Source: Bacteroidales bacterium UBA5433 (lineage in GTDB: Bacteria; Bacteroidota; Bacteroidia; Bacteroidales; UBA932). Taken from it: a DNA stretch of 54,750 nt. Position numbers and translations under genes: made by a program. Each line of letters begins with the position of its first letter. Position 1 is the stretch's first letter. Shown piece by piece: positions 42,634-52,446 of this stretch. The notes beneath the pieces were generated by a model. That model had not been told where the DNA came from, ran no database searches, and saw nothing but the letters and a program-made list of their open reading frames with translations. Location: the NCBI GenBank assembly GCA_002427525.1, contig DIRP01000003.1:23235-77984 (forward strand), in the 5' to 3' direction.

Positions 42634-43977
42634 GTATTCCCACAGGGGACCACGTTTTTTCTTGGCACGGAAGCGTTCCATGAGTTCAGGCGACTCGTCT
42701 CCCTGAAAGATCCATTTCTGACCGGTGGCATGAGCTCTCTCTTGCAGGGTTTCCATGGTAATCTCTTTGGAAAGATAATATGTGGGTTGCAGCAGGGTAT
42801 CTTCTTCTGAAATAATCCCTTTTTTTACGGCAATATCGTAAAAGAGGGTACGCGGATAGATACGCATGCCTACAAATGGGAAAAACACAGTTCGTCCCAG
42901 CTCTTTGGAATGTTCAAACGTTTCATCCAGGGATTGGTCTGTTTCTCCGTAGCCGCCCAGTAGAAGGAAATGCGCATAGAAAATCCCCAGTTTTGAAGCA
43001 TTAAGACTTTGCTCCTTAATATGTGAAAAACGGAAACTTTTATTAAGTCTTTCCAGCTGGGAATCGGAAAGAGAATCTGTACCCCATTCAATATGTTTCA
43101 GACCTGCATCTCTATACAAAGAAAGGTCTTCAAACGACAGGTTGTGTGGTGTAAAGAAAGCTCCCCATTTTATGCCGGCCTTCTTCTGGATAAGAAGGGA
43201 AGCCAGTTCCCGGTTGTATTCCTTGTGTATGTTAAAGACAGAATCTGTAAAGAAAAGGTAATCTATCCCTTTTGTTTCTTTCAGTTCAATGATGTTTTCT
43301 ACTACCGACACAGGGTCCAGCAGACGTACGTTATGACCTTCAATAATCGGGTAACTGCAGTAGATGCAGTGGTACGGACAGCCTCTTTTTGTCTGAATGT
43401 TTAACATGCCGCTTTTCTCAAAATAGAAATGCGCTATTTGCTGTTCTACATGCAACGTAAGTGAGCTGATGTGTTGTTTGTGTTCGTTGATGCCAATGGA
43501 ACCGTCCGGCTTTCTGTAAACAAGCCCGTCAATAACATGCGGGTCTGCTCCCTGTTCCAGGGCTGTAATAAGTTTGCAGATGTTTTCTTCTCCTTCCCCA
43601 TGAATTCCCCAGTCCGGTTGAAGTTCCCTGAATAAAATACCGGGATAAATGGAAAAACCAGAGCCGCCCATAAGAACAACGGCATTACTGTTTTCACGAA
43701 TGATTTGCATGATTTTATGGTAGTGGGCCATAAAGCTAATCTGTTCGTAATAATTGGTATCGTCAATATTTCTTACAGAAATACCTATGTATTTGAAATT
43801 GCCGTTACGGCAAAACTCGGTCAGATCCTCATAATCTCCCATATTGAAATCGAACACTTCTGTTTGCCATTCCGGCATCTTTTCGTTTAAATAAGTTGAA
43901 ATGTATGAAATTCCAATAGGAAATATTATGTAAGGAATTTTAAAGTTGTTTACGGAAATCAGTGCTATCCTTTTCAC
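42622..43977 (-). CDS. B12-binding-like radical SAM protein
   Basis: A 451-residue protein. The N-terminal Rossmann-like domain (1 to about 150) resembles cobalamin-binding domains but lacks the DxHxxG histidine. The radical SAM core has C200-x3-C204-x2-C207 (RGCPYHCIYC) and an E/G-rich SAM region (FTDSVFN, HIEWGTDSLSDSQLERL, GGYGETDQSLDET). The class includes enzymes of lipid, hopanoid or antibiotic modification; the substrate is unknown and no pathway neighbours are present. Confidence 0.86.
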   Translation of the reverse strand: MKRIALISVNNFKIPYIIFPIGISYISTYLNEKMPEWQTEVFDFNMGDYEDLTEFCRNGNFKYIGISVRNIDDTNYYEQISFMAHYHKIMQIIRENSNAVVLMGGSGFSIYPGILFRELQPDWGIHGEGEENICKLITALEQGADPHVIDGLVYRKPDGSIGINEHKQHISSLTLHVEQQIAHFYFEKSGMLNIQTKRGCPYHCIYCSYPIIEGHNVRLLDPVSVVENIIELKETKGIDYLFFTDSVFNIHKEYNRELASLLIQKKAGIKWGAFFTPHNLSFEDLSLYRDAGLKHIEWGTDSLSDSQLERLNKSFRFSHIKEQSLNASKLGIFYAHFLLLGGYGETDQSLDETFEHSKELGRTVFFPFVGMRIYPRTLFYDIAVKKGIISEEDTLLQPTYYLSKEITMETLQERAHATGQKWIFQGDESPELMERFRAKKKRGPLWEYLMY

Positions 43978-43990
43978 AAGTAATCAACGA

Positions 43991-44332
43991 TTAAGACTTT
44001 TTAACAAATTCAGATTTTAGTGCCATAGAACCAAAACCGTCAATTTTGCAACTTATGTTATGGTCTCCGTCCGTCAGGCGTATGTTTTTTACCTTTGTCC
44101 CTGCTTTTATAGGTTTTGGGGCACCTTTTACAGGCAAGTCTTTGATAACAATTACAGAATCACCATCGCAGAGCTCGTTTCCGTGTGCATCCAGGACCTT
44201 TAACCCATTTTCTGTTTTTTGCTCATCGGGATTCCACCGGCATTCACATTCAGGGCAGGCATACAATGCCACTTCTAAAGGGTAGCCGTAAGGAGAATGA
44301 CATTGTGGGCAAGATTTTAAAGTTTCAGGCAT
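43991..44332 (-). CDS. PhnA/YjdM-like zinc-ribbon protein
   Basis: A 113-residue protein with an N-terminal zinc ribbon (CPQCHSPYGYPLEVALYACPEC) and a C-terminal PhnA domain (LDAHGNELCDGDSVIVIKDLPVKG...). Despite the name, the family is not proven to act on phosphonates. It lies 13 bases before the radical SAM gene on the same strand, so the two may be cotranscribed. Confidence 0.92.
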   Translation of the reverse strand: MPETLKSCPQCHSPYGYPLEVALYACPECECRWNPDEQKTENGLKVLDAHGNELCDGDSVIVIKDLPVKGAPKPIKAGTKVKNIRLTDGDHNISCKIDGFGSMALKSEFVKKS

Positions 44333-44370
44333 AATGTCTTCAAAGATATACTTTCTTACCTAAGAAGCAA

Positions 44371-44399
44371 AAAAAGCCGGCTGTAAAAGCCGGCTTTAT
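44371..44399 (-). terminator. Intrinsic terminator of the susCD operon
   Basis: On the minus strand AAAGCCGGC pairs with GCCGGCTTT around TTTTACA, and the right arm continues into TTTTTTTGCTT. It lies about 24 bases after the susD stop. The stem symmetry could also serve the other direction, but no plus-strand gene ends here. Confidence 0.85.
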
Positions 44400-44420
44400 G
44401 CAATACAGAAAGAACTGTCT

Positions 44421-45953
44421 TTAGAAAGGTATTTCAGTATTGTAGTCAGATTCCAGGCGCGGTACAACCCAGGTCCACTTGTTCTTGTCTTCCGGTGTGA
44501 TTACGCCTGTGAGGTCGTTGTGGAACGTATCTCCGTTGTCCCAGTTTCTCTTAACCAGGGTATCGCCCCATCTCTTCTTGTCAAACCAGTCAAAGCCTTC
44601 TCCCCAGAGTTCAATGCCCCTATACGTTTTAATTTCTTCCAGCAAGGCTGCTCCTGTTTTTGTACAGATGTAATTGGGATCTCTTCCGGAAGTTAGTATA
44701 AGGGCTTCCAGGTTTTGCTGAGCTGCCGATGTGTTGTTCAGGAAGTAGTTAGCTTCTGCTTCTATCAGCAACATTTCAGCTGAACGGAAGTTGTTGATAT
44801 GTCCTACACCCGGCTGGTCCTGGCATTTGAACTTAAAGTTCATGTAAGCATGGACTGTAGCTGTTGAATAGAGATCCGGGAACTTACTGAACGCATAGGA
44901 TTTCAGGTCTGCCTGTCCCAATCCGGTATTTTTATTCCACCCCATATTTTTAGGATCAAGGAACATTCCTTTACGGATATCGGTATCAGGAATTTTGTCA
45001 TACAGAGATTTGGCAATACGTTTGGGGTAAGTCCTTACGGCAGATGCATTAGAATTGTATCCGATGTATGCCAGATAATGGTAGAAATACAGGGTTTCGT
45101 CGCTGGCACCGTAAATACTCCAGATCCATTCCTGGTTGGGCAACGAGAAACCGGATGTGTACTCGGCGTTTGTCATCATGGGATACTTGGCACGTGCCTT
45201 TCCGGCCATTTCCAGCGCTTTGGAATAATCTGATATGGTTATAGCTGTCCTTGCATATACAGCATGTGCCACATCAATATTTACTTCAAAATTCTGCCCT
45301 GCAGGTCTGTCCATTTTAGAAGAAGTGTACAAGGAAATAGCATCGTCCAGGTCTTTGTAAATCTGATTATATACTGTTTTAGCAGAAGCAAGAGGTAAAT
45401 CCTCATCTGTTGGTTCCAGACGCAATACCACCCCGGATGTTTCTCCGTTGTTTGTGTCTGTCCAGCGGTACGAGTAGAGCTGCATTAGCATCAGATAGCA
45501 ATATGCCCTGTACGTAAGGGCCTGTGCTTTAATATATTCCTTTTCATTGTCAGGGCCTACTGCATCGTCAATGTATTCAATGATGGAGTTGGCATTCCCA
45601 ATGATCATGTAGTAGTAGTACCACGGATAGTTGGTATACGTAGAGTTGTTGGAGGTATGGTAGTTTTGTCCAATAACACCAGCCCAACCGGGTAAGTTCA
45701 CGGTAAAGTTTTGTCCGGGATACTCCCCGTAGTACAGTTTAATGGTACCTTCGCCGTTAAATCCTTGAGAAGACAGATACTGTCTTGTCATAATCTTGGA
45801 CAGTCCGTTAACGGCTAATCTGGCATTCTCCGTTGTCTCAAATATGGTACCACCACTAGTAGCAGATGTGGGAGCGGTATTCAGGTAATCTTTGCCGCAA
45901 CTTCCCACAAGCAATACGCCAATTAAGGCAAGGGGTATAAATATTTTTTTCAT
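44421..45953 (-). CDS. SusD/RagB-like outer-membrane lipoprotein
   Basis: A 510-residue surface lipoprotein with lipobox GVLLVGSC near residue 20. The SusD helical (TPR-like) scaffold is seen in KDYLNTAPTSATSGGTIFETTENARLAVNGL, YIKAQALTYRAYCYLMLMQLY and the C-terminal RSAEMLLIEAEANYFLN...RGIELWGEGFDWFDKKRWGDTL. It works as the lid of the SusC transporter. ATG 45953 follows the susC stop by 13 bases. Substrate not identifiable. Confidence 0.94.
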   Translation of the reverse strand: MKKIFIPLALIGVLLVGSCGKDYLNTAPTSATSGGTIFETTENARLAVNGLSKIMTRQYLSSQGFNGEGTIKLYYGEYPGQNFTVNLPGWAGVIGQNYHTSNNSTYTNYPWYYYYMIIGNANSIIEYIDDAVGPDNEKEYIKAQALTYRAYCYLMLMQLYSYRWTDTNNGETSGVVLRLEPTDEDLPLASAKTVYNQIYKDLDDAISLYTSSKMDRPAGQNFEVNIDVAHAVYARTAITISDYSKALEMAGKARAKYPMMTNAEYTSGFSLPNQEWIWSIYGASDETLYFYHYLAYIGYNSNASAVRTYPKRIAKSLYDKIPDTDIRKGMFLDPKNMGWNKNTGLGQADLKSYAFSKFPDLYSTATVHAYMNFKFKCQDQPGVGHINNFRSAEMLLIEAEANYFLNNTSAAQQNLEALILTSGRDPNYICTKTGAALLEEIKTYRGIELWGEGFDWFDKKRWGDTLVKRNWDNGDTFHNDLTGVITPEDKNKWTWVVPRLESDYNTEIPF

Positions 45954-45966
45954 AATTGCAATCATT

Positions 45967-48900
45967 TTAGAATCTCAAATTAAGCCCAACTGTAACTATT
46001 CTGTTGGTTCCGTATACGTTATCGTCACTGCCCCCTGTACTGTACACGTTCAAGCCGGGCAGTGAAGTAAAGAGCCAAGCGTTATCCACGTTGACGTTTA
46101 TACTCAATCCGCTTAAGCCTATTTTTTGTGCTGCATTCTGTGACAGATTGTAGGCCAGGTAAATGTTTTTAACGTTTAGGTACGTTTTGCTGTGCATGTG
46201 ATTTATAGCTGTTGTGCTCTTCCATGCATTGGTATAATAGTCAATTTTGGGCAATCCGTTAGGATCTAACCTGTCGGGAGAATTAGCAGTCATACCGGCC
46301 GGAACACCGTTCCAGGCATTTTTTACTTCTTTGGCAATAGCCGAGGGGCTAGAGGTCACAGACATTAAACTGTTCCAGGGACTGGAAGTGGCGTAACCTC
46401 CAATTCCATATGCAAAGCTGATGCTGAAATCGATATTTTTCCAGCGCAAGGAAGTTCCAAATCCACCAAATACAGTGGGAAGGGAAGTGGCACCTCCGTT
46501 CAACCAGCCTCTGTTTGCATACGTATAATGAGCCGTATAATATTTATCACCAATTTGTACTACGTATTCTGCAGGAACTTCCGTTTTTCCTTCTTCAGCG
46601 GCACTACCCACGTAGAACCGTTTGTCATCAATATTATATAGAGACAGACCGGTCATTTGGTCAATTCCGGCAAATTCGTAGGTCCAATAAGCCAGATACG
46701 GCATACCTTCTTCATACCGTTTGTTACCGGACAGATAACCACCGTTTTCATCTAACAAGGCTTCCGGCAATTCTCCTACTTTCGTTTGTTGCCAGGCAGT
46801 TATCAGGTTTACATTCCATACAAGATCTTTGGTTTTGATAATGTCAAAGTTCAGAGACAATTCAACACCCCGGTTGTGCATACTACCAAAGTTCACGGTT
46901 TGTGTGGGAGACATACTGCCGTTGCTGGTGGCACCAACAGACATAGGTTTGTTCACACTGAAAAGTAAGTCTTGTGATACCTTTTCGTAATAGTCCAGTT
47001 CAAATCCCAGTCTATTAAACAAATTACCTTCTAATCCTACGGAAACAGAGTTGGTAGACTCCCATCTGATATCGGCAGCCTCGTTCTGTGATTTATAGGA
47101 AGCACCCAAACCACCGTTTTTGGCATTGGAGTACAATCCATACCAGGCATAAGTTCCTACACCGTTGTCATTACCTACCTGACCGTAAGAAGCCCTTAGT
47201 TTAAGAGCATCTACAAAAGTTACAGAGGCCATGAACGGTTCTCTGTGAATGGACCAGGAGGCTCCTACCGACCAGAAAACACCCCATTTGTTGTTCGGGT
47301 GGAATTTGGAGGAACCATCTCCACGAACCATCAAGTCAAGGTAGTATTTGCTATCAAAGTTGTACTTAAACGTACCCAGGTAACTTTCTCTGCGCAAGTT
47401 GTTGTCGTATCCGTTTATATTAACAAGTTCTGTGAAGTTGATGAGTTCGTATTTGTTGGCAAATACTTCGCTTGTTTTGTACAGATAGGTGTATACGTAG
47501 TTGTAGCTATAGTTTTCATGTGCTGCCATAGCGTACAAATTGTGTTTATCTGCAAGCGTTTTATTCCAGGAGAGGATCTGCTGGGCAGTGAACGTATTGT
47601 ATCTGTAGATAGTCCGGCTGGCTCTTCCGTTATTACCGGCACCGTCACCGATGATTGCGTTGTTGTATGTTCTGTTTTCCGTATTACGTAAACTGTAATC
47701 AAACAATACTTTGAAATCAAAATCTTTCAGGAAGTTGATGTTAAACCACACGTTACCGGTAGTAGTGGTTCTATACGTTCTGTCTTGGTTTAAATCCAAT
47801 TCCCAAATAACGTGTCTGTCCAGGTTTTGAGTACGCGTAAACTCCGGGAAATTGTTACCGCGGTCGTAGATCTTATTTCCGTTTTCATCCAGGATATACT
47901 CACCCGTATTCATATCGTGTAAGTGAATGGGATAAATAGGAGACATGAAACGACCATAATAAATAGGGTTCACATAGGCAGAAGATCCGTCGCTGATGTT
48001 GTCTGTCTCCTGGTAAGAAGCATTCATTTTAACACCGGCACTGAACCATTTGGTAGGACGTACAGTAACGTTAACGTTGGAAGTGAAACGCATGTAACCA
48101 CTGCCAATTACGTTACTTTCGTTGTTGTGGTGTCCCAGAGATATAAAGAAGTTTGTTTTGTCTGTTGCATGGTCTGCACTAACCGTATAGTCCTGGTACA
48201 AACCAACTCTTGTAACAGCATCCCACCAGTCCATATCTTCTGCAAAACCCGGGCGCATACCGGCAACGATTTTACCATTGGCATCAAACAACTGGTCTTT
48301 GGGTCTGTCATACACGTTGTAACCCAGGTAATTTTCTACCAGGTGTTTTGTAGCATAACTGTTAGCTGCCTCCAGCGAATAATTGAGGTCAGGGTTAGAC
48401 ATCAGGTTGTTTCTGTAGCCCAGCCACATGGTTTCCATCCATTCGTCAGCTCCCAATTTCTCAAATTCTGTTTGTGCCCAGCTGTAGGCACCTGCTCGCA
48501 CAGTAGCTCTCACACCAACTTTAGAGCTTCGTCCTCTTTTTGTCGTAATAAGTATTACTCCGTTAGCGGCCAGGTTTCCGTAAAGAGCGGCAGAGGCAGC
48601 GTCTTTCAAAACAGAGATGTTCTCAACGTCGTTGGGGTTGATGTCGGAAATATTTCCGGAAAATGGCACACCGTCGACTACATATAATGGAGAGTTGCTT
48701 CCTGTAATGGAAGTAAATCCCCGAATCCTGACCGAAGGCGTGGAGCTTGGACCTCCCGTGTTAACAACCATAACACCCGTTGCAGCACCGTCCAGGATAC
48801 CTGCAACACTGGGCAAGGATCGTTTTTCAATATCGGCAGAGGTGAAGGCAGAGACAGAACCCGTCACCGATTCTTTCTTTGCTTGTCCATAGGCAACCAC

Positions 48901-49215
48901 AATAATGTCGTCCAGAAAAGTCACTTCAGGGGTAAGTTGGGCATTGACGGTAGCTCTGCCATTAATGGCTACCTCCACACTTTTGTACCCCATGAAACTA
49001 AAGATTAACACACCGTTGGCAGGTGCGGATAGTGAATACTTCCCCACCGCGTCGGTTGATGTTCCAAATGTCGTTCCCTTGATCTGCACTGTGGCAAACG
49101 GGAGCGGATCTCCGGTGGCCGCATCTGTTAACGTTCCGGTCACATTAATATTTTGTGCCGTAAGTGTAACTGAACAAGCCATCAGAAAAAAAACAAAAAT
49201 CCGAAATTTTCTCAT
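45967..49215 (-). CDS. SusC/RagA-like TonB-dependent outer-membrane transporter
   Basis: A 1082-residue protein with a signal peptide (ending TLTAQ). A CarboxypepD-regulatory-like domain (about 22-110, VTGTLTDAATGDPLPFATVQIKGT) is followed by the SusC signature/plug (LDDIIVVAYGQAKKESVTGSVS, PLYVVDGVPF), a 22-strand-type barrel, and a C-terminal aromatic end VTVGLNLRF. With SusD it imports oligosaccharides or peptides. No glycoside hydrolase, peptidase or ECF sigma/anti-sigma pair is next to it, so the substrate is open. Confidence 0.96.
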   Translation of the reverse strand: MRKFRIFVFFLMACSVTLTAQNINVTGTLTDAATGDPLPFATVQIKGTTFGTSTDAVGKYSLSAPANGVLIFSFMGYKSVEVAINGRATVNAQLTPEVTFLDDIIVVAYGQAKKESVTGSVSAFTSADIEKRSLPSVAGILDGAATGVMVVNTGGPSSTPSVRIRGFTSITGSNSPLYVVDGVPFSGNISDINPNDVENISVLKDAASAALYGNLAANGVILITTKRGRSSKVGVRATVRAGAYSWAQTEFEKLGADEWMETMWLGYRNNLMSNPDLNYSLEAANSYATKHLVENYLGYNVYDRPKDQLFDANGKIVAGMRPGFAEDMDWWDAVTRVGLYQDYTVSADHATDKTNFFISLGHHNNESNVIGSGYMRFTSNVNVTVRPTKWFSAGVKMNASYQETDNISDGSSAYVNPIYYGRFMSPIYPIHLHDMNTGEYILDENGNKIYDRGNNFPEFTRTQNLDRHVIWELDLNQDRTYRTTTTGNVWFNINFLKDFDFKVLFDYSLRNTENRTYNNAIIGDGAGNNGRASRTIYRYNTFTAQQILSWNKTLADKHNLYAMAAHENYSYNYVYTYLYKTSEVFANKYELINFTELVNINGYDNNLRRESYLGTFKYNFDSKYYLDLMVRGDGSSKFHPNNKWGVFWSVGASWSIHREPFMASVTFVDALKLRASYGQVGNDNGVGTYAWYGLYSNAKNGGLGASYKSQNEAADIRWESTNSVSVGLEGNLFNRLGFELDYYEKVSQDLLFSVNKPMSVGATSNGSMSPTQTVNFGSMHNRGVELSLNFDIIKTKDLVWNVNLITAWQQTKVGELPEALLDENGGYLSGNKRYEEGMPYLAYWTYEFAGIDQMTGLSLYNIDDKRFYVGSAAEEGKTEVPAEYVVQIGDKYYTAHYTYANRGWLNGGATSLPTVFGGFGTSLRWKNIDFSISFAYGIGGYATSSPWNSLMSVTSSPSAIAKEVKNAWNGVPAGMTANSPDRLDPNGLPKIDYYTNAWKSTTAINHMHSKTYLNVKNIYLAYNLSQNAAQKIGLSGLSINVNVDNAWLFTSLPGLNVYSTGGSDDNVYGTNRIVTVGLNLRF

Positions 49216-49260
49216 CCTGATTTTTTTAAAATTAGTAAATTAGGTTAAAAACAGATTAAG

Positions 49261-49268
49261 CAAATATA
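49261..49268 (-). promoter_or_regulatory. susC promoter -7 box
   Basis: TATATTTG on the minus strand, 45 bases before the susC ATG, in an A/T-rich 260-base gap to the divergent WYL gene. No clear -33 box. Nothing else is seen in the gap. Confidence 0.45.
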
Positions 49269-49439
49269 AGAAAATATACGAATGAAAAAAGTAACAAATT
49301 GTAAGCAAAACAGCCTTGTTGAGTTTTGTTAAAATGTAGAACGTTTATTAAAAGAATGTTGCAAGCTTATATAAAGTTTTTAATATTACATAAAAAAGAC
49401 AAATAATAAACAATCCATTTTTGTGATAAGTTTAACAGC

Positions 49440-49470
49440 CTTGCCGAACAGACCTTTTTACGTATCTTTA
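49440..49470 (+). promoter_or_regulatory. WYL regulator promoter, near-leaderless
   Basis: CTTG (49440-49443), 19 bases, TATCTTTA (49463-49470; last base off consensus), then CATC and the ATG at 49475. Confidence 0.45.
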
Positions 49471-49474
49471 CATC

Positions 49475-50392
49475 ATGTCAAAACATGGCGAAATAAGACG
49501 TTACAGCTTGATTCTTGAAATTATCAGGAACAACCATTATCCAAATTTTCAGACAATTAAAGAACATCTCTACGGGTGCGGTTTTCAGGTAGGAGACAGA
49601 ACCATTCAGCGTGATATAGAACAAATTCGTTATGACTTTGGTGTTGAGGTTGTTTACGATCACTACAAAAAAGGTTATTGGATTGACACGGATGCAAGTG
49701 TTAATCTGGAATCCTTTTTCCATTTCCTGGAGATTGTAAATACAGCCCAATTGCTTACAGAAAGTTTGCTGGAGAGTAAAGATACATTACGTTCTATTTC
49801 CTTTGGAACGGGAGGAGGCCTGAAAGGCATTGAAAATCTGAGACCTCTTCTGTTTGCCATCAGGGAATGTAGAATAATCCGTTTTAACCATTACAATTTT
49901 ACTACGGAAAAGACAACAGAGTATACCGTAAAACCCTACCTGCTCAGGGAATACCAGAACCGGTGGTACGTTGTAGGTATTGCAGAAAACCTGAAGGAAC
50001 TTCGTATTTTTGGAATTGACCGTATAAGCAAACTTAAAGTGGTTACTGAAACTTTCGTTCCCAATCCGTTGCTAAATCCGGCTGCTTTGTTTGAGCAAAC
50101 TATTGGTTTGGTTTTTTCCGGCAATACAGTGCAGGAAGTCGTACTTTCGTTTACTCCTGTCCAGGGAAAATATGTAAAAACACTTCCTTGGCATAAATCA
50201 CAAAAAATACTGGTTGATAACGACAGGGAATGCCGAATTTCATTACAAGTTATTCCCAACCTGGAGCTGACTCAGGAAATTCTAAAACACGGTATGTCTG
50301 TTAAAGTTCTTAAGCCCGATTGGCTTGTTGAGGAGATTAGAATGCAGTTGCAAGATGCCCTTGATCAATACAAACATGAAAAAGAGTCCTGA
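49475..50392 (+). CDS. WYL-domain transcriptional regulator
   Basis: A 305-residue protein. An N-terminal winged helix (YSLILEIIRNNHYPNFQTIKEHLYG...DRTIQRDIEQIRYDFGV) is followed by a WYL domain (RIIRFNHYNF...KPYLLREYQNRWYVVGI) and a WCX C-terminal region. WYL domains sense nucleic-acid or nucleotide ligands. It diverges from susCD and may control it, or itself. The downstream CDF gene overlaps its end by 17 bases. Confidence 0.9.
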   Translation: MSKHGEIRRYSLILEIIRNNHYPNFQTIKEHLYGCGFQVGDRTIQRDIEQIRYDFGVEVVYDHYKKGYWIDTDASVNLESFFHFLEIVNTAQLLTESLLESKDTLRSISFGTGGGLKGIENLRPLLFAIRECRIIRFNHYNFTTEKTTEYTVKPYLLREYQNRWYVVGIAENLKELRIFGIDRISKLKVVTETFVPNPLLNPAALFEQTIGLVFSGNTVQEVVLSFTPVQGKYVKTLPWHKSQKILVDNDRECRISLQVIPNLELTQEILKHGMSVKVLKPDWLVEEIRMQLQDALDQYKHEKES

Positions 50393-51302
50393 TAAGAATC
50401 ACAGCCACAGCCACGGGCATTTGCACGAGCACAATACGTCTGTGGCTTATGCCAAACATTTTGCTTTGGCTATTGGTTTGAACATTGTATTTGTAGTTGT
50501 GGAAGTAGCGTACGGACTCATTGCCAATTCATCTGCATTGCTGGCTGACGCCGGCCACAACGCCAGTGACGTGCTGGGGTTGGTATTTGCCTGGTCAGCG
50601 GCCTGGATGGCTACGTTACGTCCACGTGGCCGGTACACCTACGGACTTAGAAAAACTACCATTTTGGTTTCCATACTCAATGCGTTGTTATTGTTTGGTG
50701 CCGTGGCGATTATTGCCTGGGATGCCATAGAGAAGTTACAGAATCCGCAACCTGTTGCAGGAACTCAGGTGGTAATTGTGGCCGGGGTAGGAATAATTAT
50801 CAATGGGCTGACGGCCTTGTTATTTTACAAAGGACAAAAAACAGATTTGAATATAAAAGGTGCTTTTTTGCATATGGCGGCAGACGCAGGAGTTTCTCTG
50901 GGTGTAGTTGTGGCAGGGATTCTGATCCACCTGACCGGAAAGTTGTGGATTGACCCCGTGGTCAGCTTTGTTATTATTCTTGTCATATTATGGGGAACCT
51001 GGCGGCTGTTTAAAGAATCGCTTAATCTTGCGCTGGATGCAGTACCTTCCCATATTGATCTGGAACAAGTAAAAGCGTTTCTGATGGAACAAAAAGGCGT
51101 TACAGGTTTTCATGATTTGCATGTTTGGGCTATAAGTACTACCCAGGCTGCTCTCACTGTTCATCTGGTCGTTCAGGACGGCTTTGACAGTACGTTTGTG
51201 ATAAACCTGCAAAAAGAATTGCGGTCCCGTTTTGGGATTGGACATACAACAATTCAAATGGAGAGCAAATCTTTAGAAGCTAATTGTTCAACAGGGTGTT
51301 AG
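50376..51302 (+). CDS. Cation diffusion facilitator (Zn/Cd/Co-type) efflux protein
   Basis: A 308-residue inner-membrane antiporter with six TM helices, a His-rich N-terminus (NHSHSHGHLHEHN) and metal site A residues D58, H61 and D65 in LLADAGHNASDVLG. The second half-site is HMAADAG, and a C-terminal cytoplasmic domain (GVTGFHDLHVWAIS) follows. The H/D pattern fits ZitB/CzcD-like zinc exporters. The ATG at 50376 lies within the end of the WYL gene. Confidence 0.93.
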   Translation: MKKSPDKNHSHSHGHLHEHNTSVAYAKHFALAIGLNIVFVVVEVAYGLIANSSALLADAGHNASDVLGLVFAWSAAWMATLRPRGRYTYGLRKTTILVSILNALLLFGAVAIIAWDAIEKLQNPQPVAGTQVVIVAGVGIIINGLTALLFYKGQKTDLNIKGAFLHMAADAGVSLGVVVAGILIHLTGKLWIDPVVSFVIILVILWGTWRLFKESLNLALDAVPSHIDLEQVKAFLMEQKGVTGFHDLHVWAISTTQAALTVHLVVQDGFDSTFVINLQKELRSRFGIGHTTIQMESKSLEANCSTGC

Positions 51303-51328
51303 TCCCCATAATATAAAAACTGCATACT

Positions 51329-52429
51329 ATGAAAGGCTTTGCAAAACCAAATTACTTTATCTGTGTTTTGATTTCCACAGTTCTGGTTTCTTGTTCCGGT
51401 GTAAGTACAAAACAAGAGAAAGTTCACAGGATGGCTTGTGAGGCAGGGATACCACTTATCCAGGTTGCTTATGCAGAAGGCGATAGCTGCACTGTCTTTG
51501 AGGCCTCGGCCTTTCAGGAAACTCCGGCAAGGATGGATGCCGGAACGGTTTTTCAGGCCGCATCGCTCAGTAAGCCCGTATTTGCCAGTATTGTTTTGCA
51601 AATGGCTCATGAGGAACTGATACATCTGGATACCCCCCTGGTACATTATACCGATATTGAACGCTTTGAAGACAAAGAGCTTGCCTGTACTCTTACTGCC
51701 CGTACGGTGCTCAGCCATGTAACAGGTTTGCCCAATTGGTCTACGGGACCTGGTTCAGAGGAGTGGCCAACTGCGCCCATTTCTTTCAAATTTACTCCTG
51801 ACAGTGCTTTTAGTTACTCAGGAGAAGGTTATGCCTTTTTACAAAGAGCTGTGGAAGCGGTATGCGGAGCAGGGTTGGAAGATATTGCCCGTTCCCGGAT
51901 ATTTGAACCGCTTGGGATGGACCGTACTTCGTATGTTTGGATACCGGCATACGACAGCCTGGCAACTGATGGATTTAACCGCGAGGGCGAAAGCGGAGGC
52001 AAGGGGAACTTTCCCCGAGCCAATGCTGCCTATACGCTGAGAACCACGGCAGCCGATTATATGAAATTCCTGAGGTATATAAGCCGGGAAAATCTTCCGG
52101 AAAGGGAATGGCTGAGTGGCATGTACCTCCCTGTAGTACAGGCGGTCAGATACCATGACAGGCCCCGGGAGTGCGACAGTACTATTTTTTGGGGACTGGG
52201 CATGGGCATGGAAAAACATCCGGAACTGGGAGAAGTATCTTTTCATTGGGGAGACAACGGGAATTTCAAAGCCTTGTTTTTAATGGTGCCCGAAAGCAAG
52301 GTGCATAAGGAGCGTATTCTTGTGTATTTCACGAACAGCCGGGCAGGACATGATATCATTGGCAGCATGTCATCATTATTTTTAGGCAATAAAAAGCCTT
52401 TGGCTATTGAAAACTGGGTGCTGGATTAA
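51329..52429 (+). CDS. Beta-lactamase-fold serine hydrolase lipoprotein
   Basis: A 366-residue lipoprotein with lipobox VLVSC (Cys 22). S79-L-S-K82 is the SxxK motif, FSYSGEGY gives the second motif (YSG in place of YxN), and HWGDNG the third. Probably a periplasmic or surface esterase/peptidase rather than an antibiotic-resistance enzyme. It starts 26 bases after the CDF gene on the same strand. Confidence 0.85.
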   Translation: MKGFAKPNYFICVLISTVLVSCSGVSTKQEKVHRMACEAGIPLIQVAYAEGDSCTVFEASAFQETPARMDAGTVFQAASLSKPVFASIVLQMAHEELIHLDTPLVHYTDIERFEDKELACTLTARTVLSHVTGLPNWSTGPGSEEWPTAPISFKFTPDSAFSYSGEGYAFLQRAVEAVCGAGLEDIARSRIFEPLGMDRTSYVWIPAYDSLATDGFNREGESGGKGNFPRANAAYTLRTTAADYMKFLRYISRENLPEREWLSGMYLPVVQAVRYHDRPRECDSTIFWGLGMGMEKHPELGEVSFHWGDNGNFKALFLMVPESKVHKERILVYFTNSRAGHDIIGSMSSLFLGNKKPLAIENWVLD

Positions 52430-52446
52430 AATTATCTCACCGGTTA

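Noticed and set aside
41203..52429. The two SxxK hydrolases as antibiotic-resistance beta-lactamases
   Set aside because: Both belong to the broad class C/esterase/peptidase fold with extra domains or a non-standard second motif; resistance cannot be inferred.
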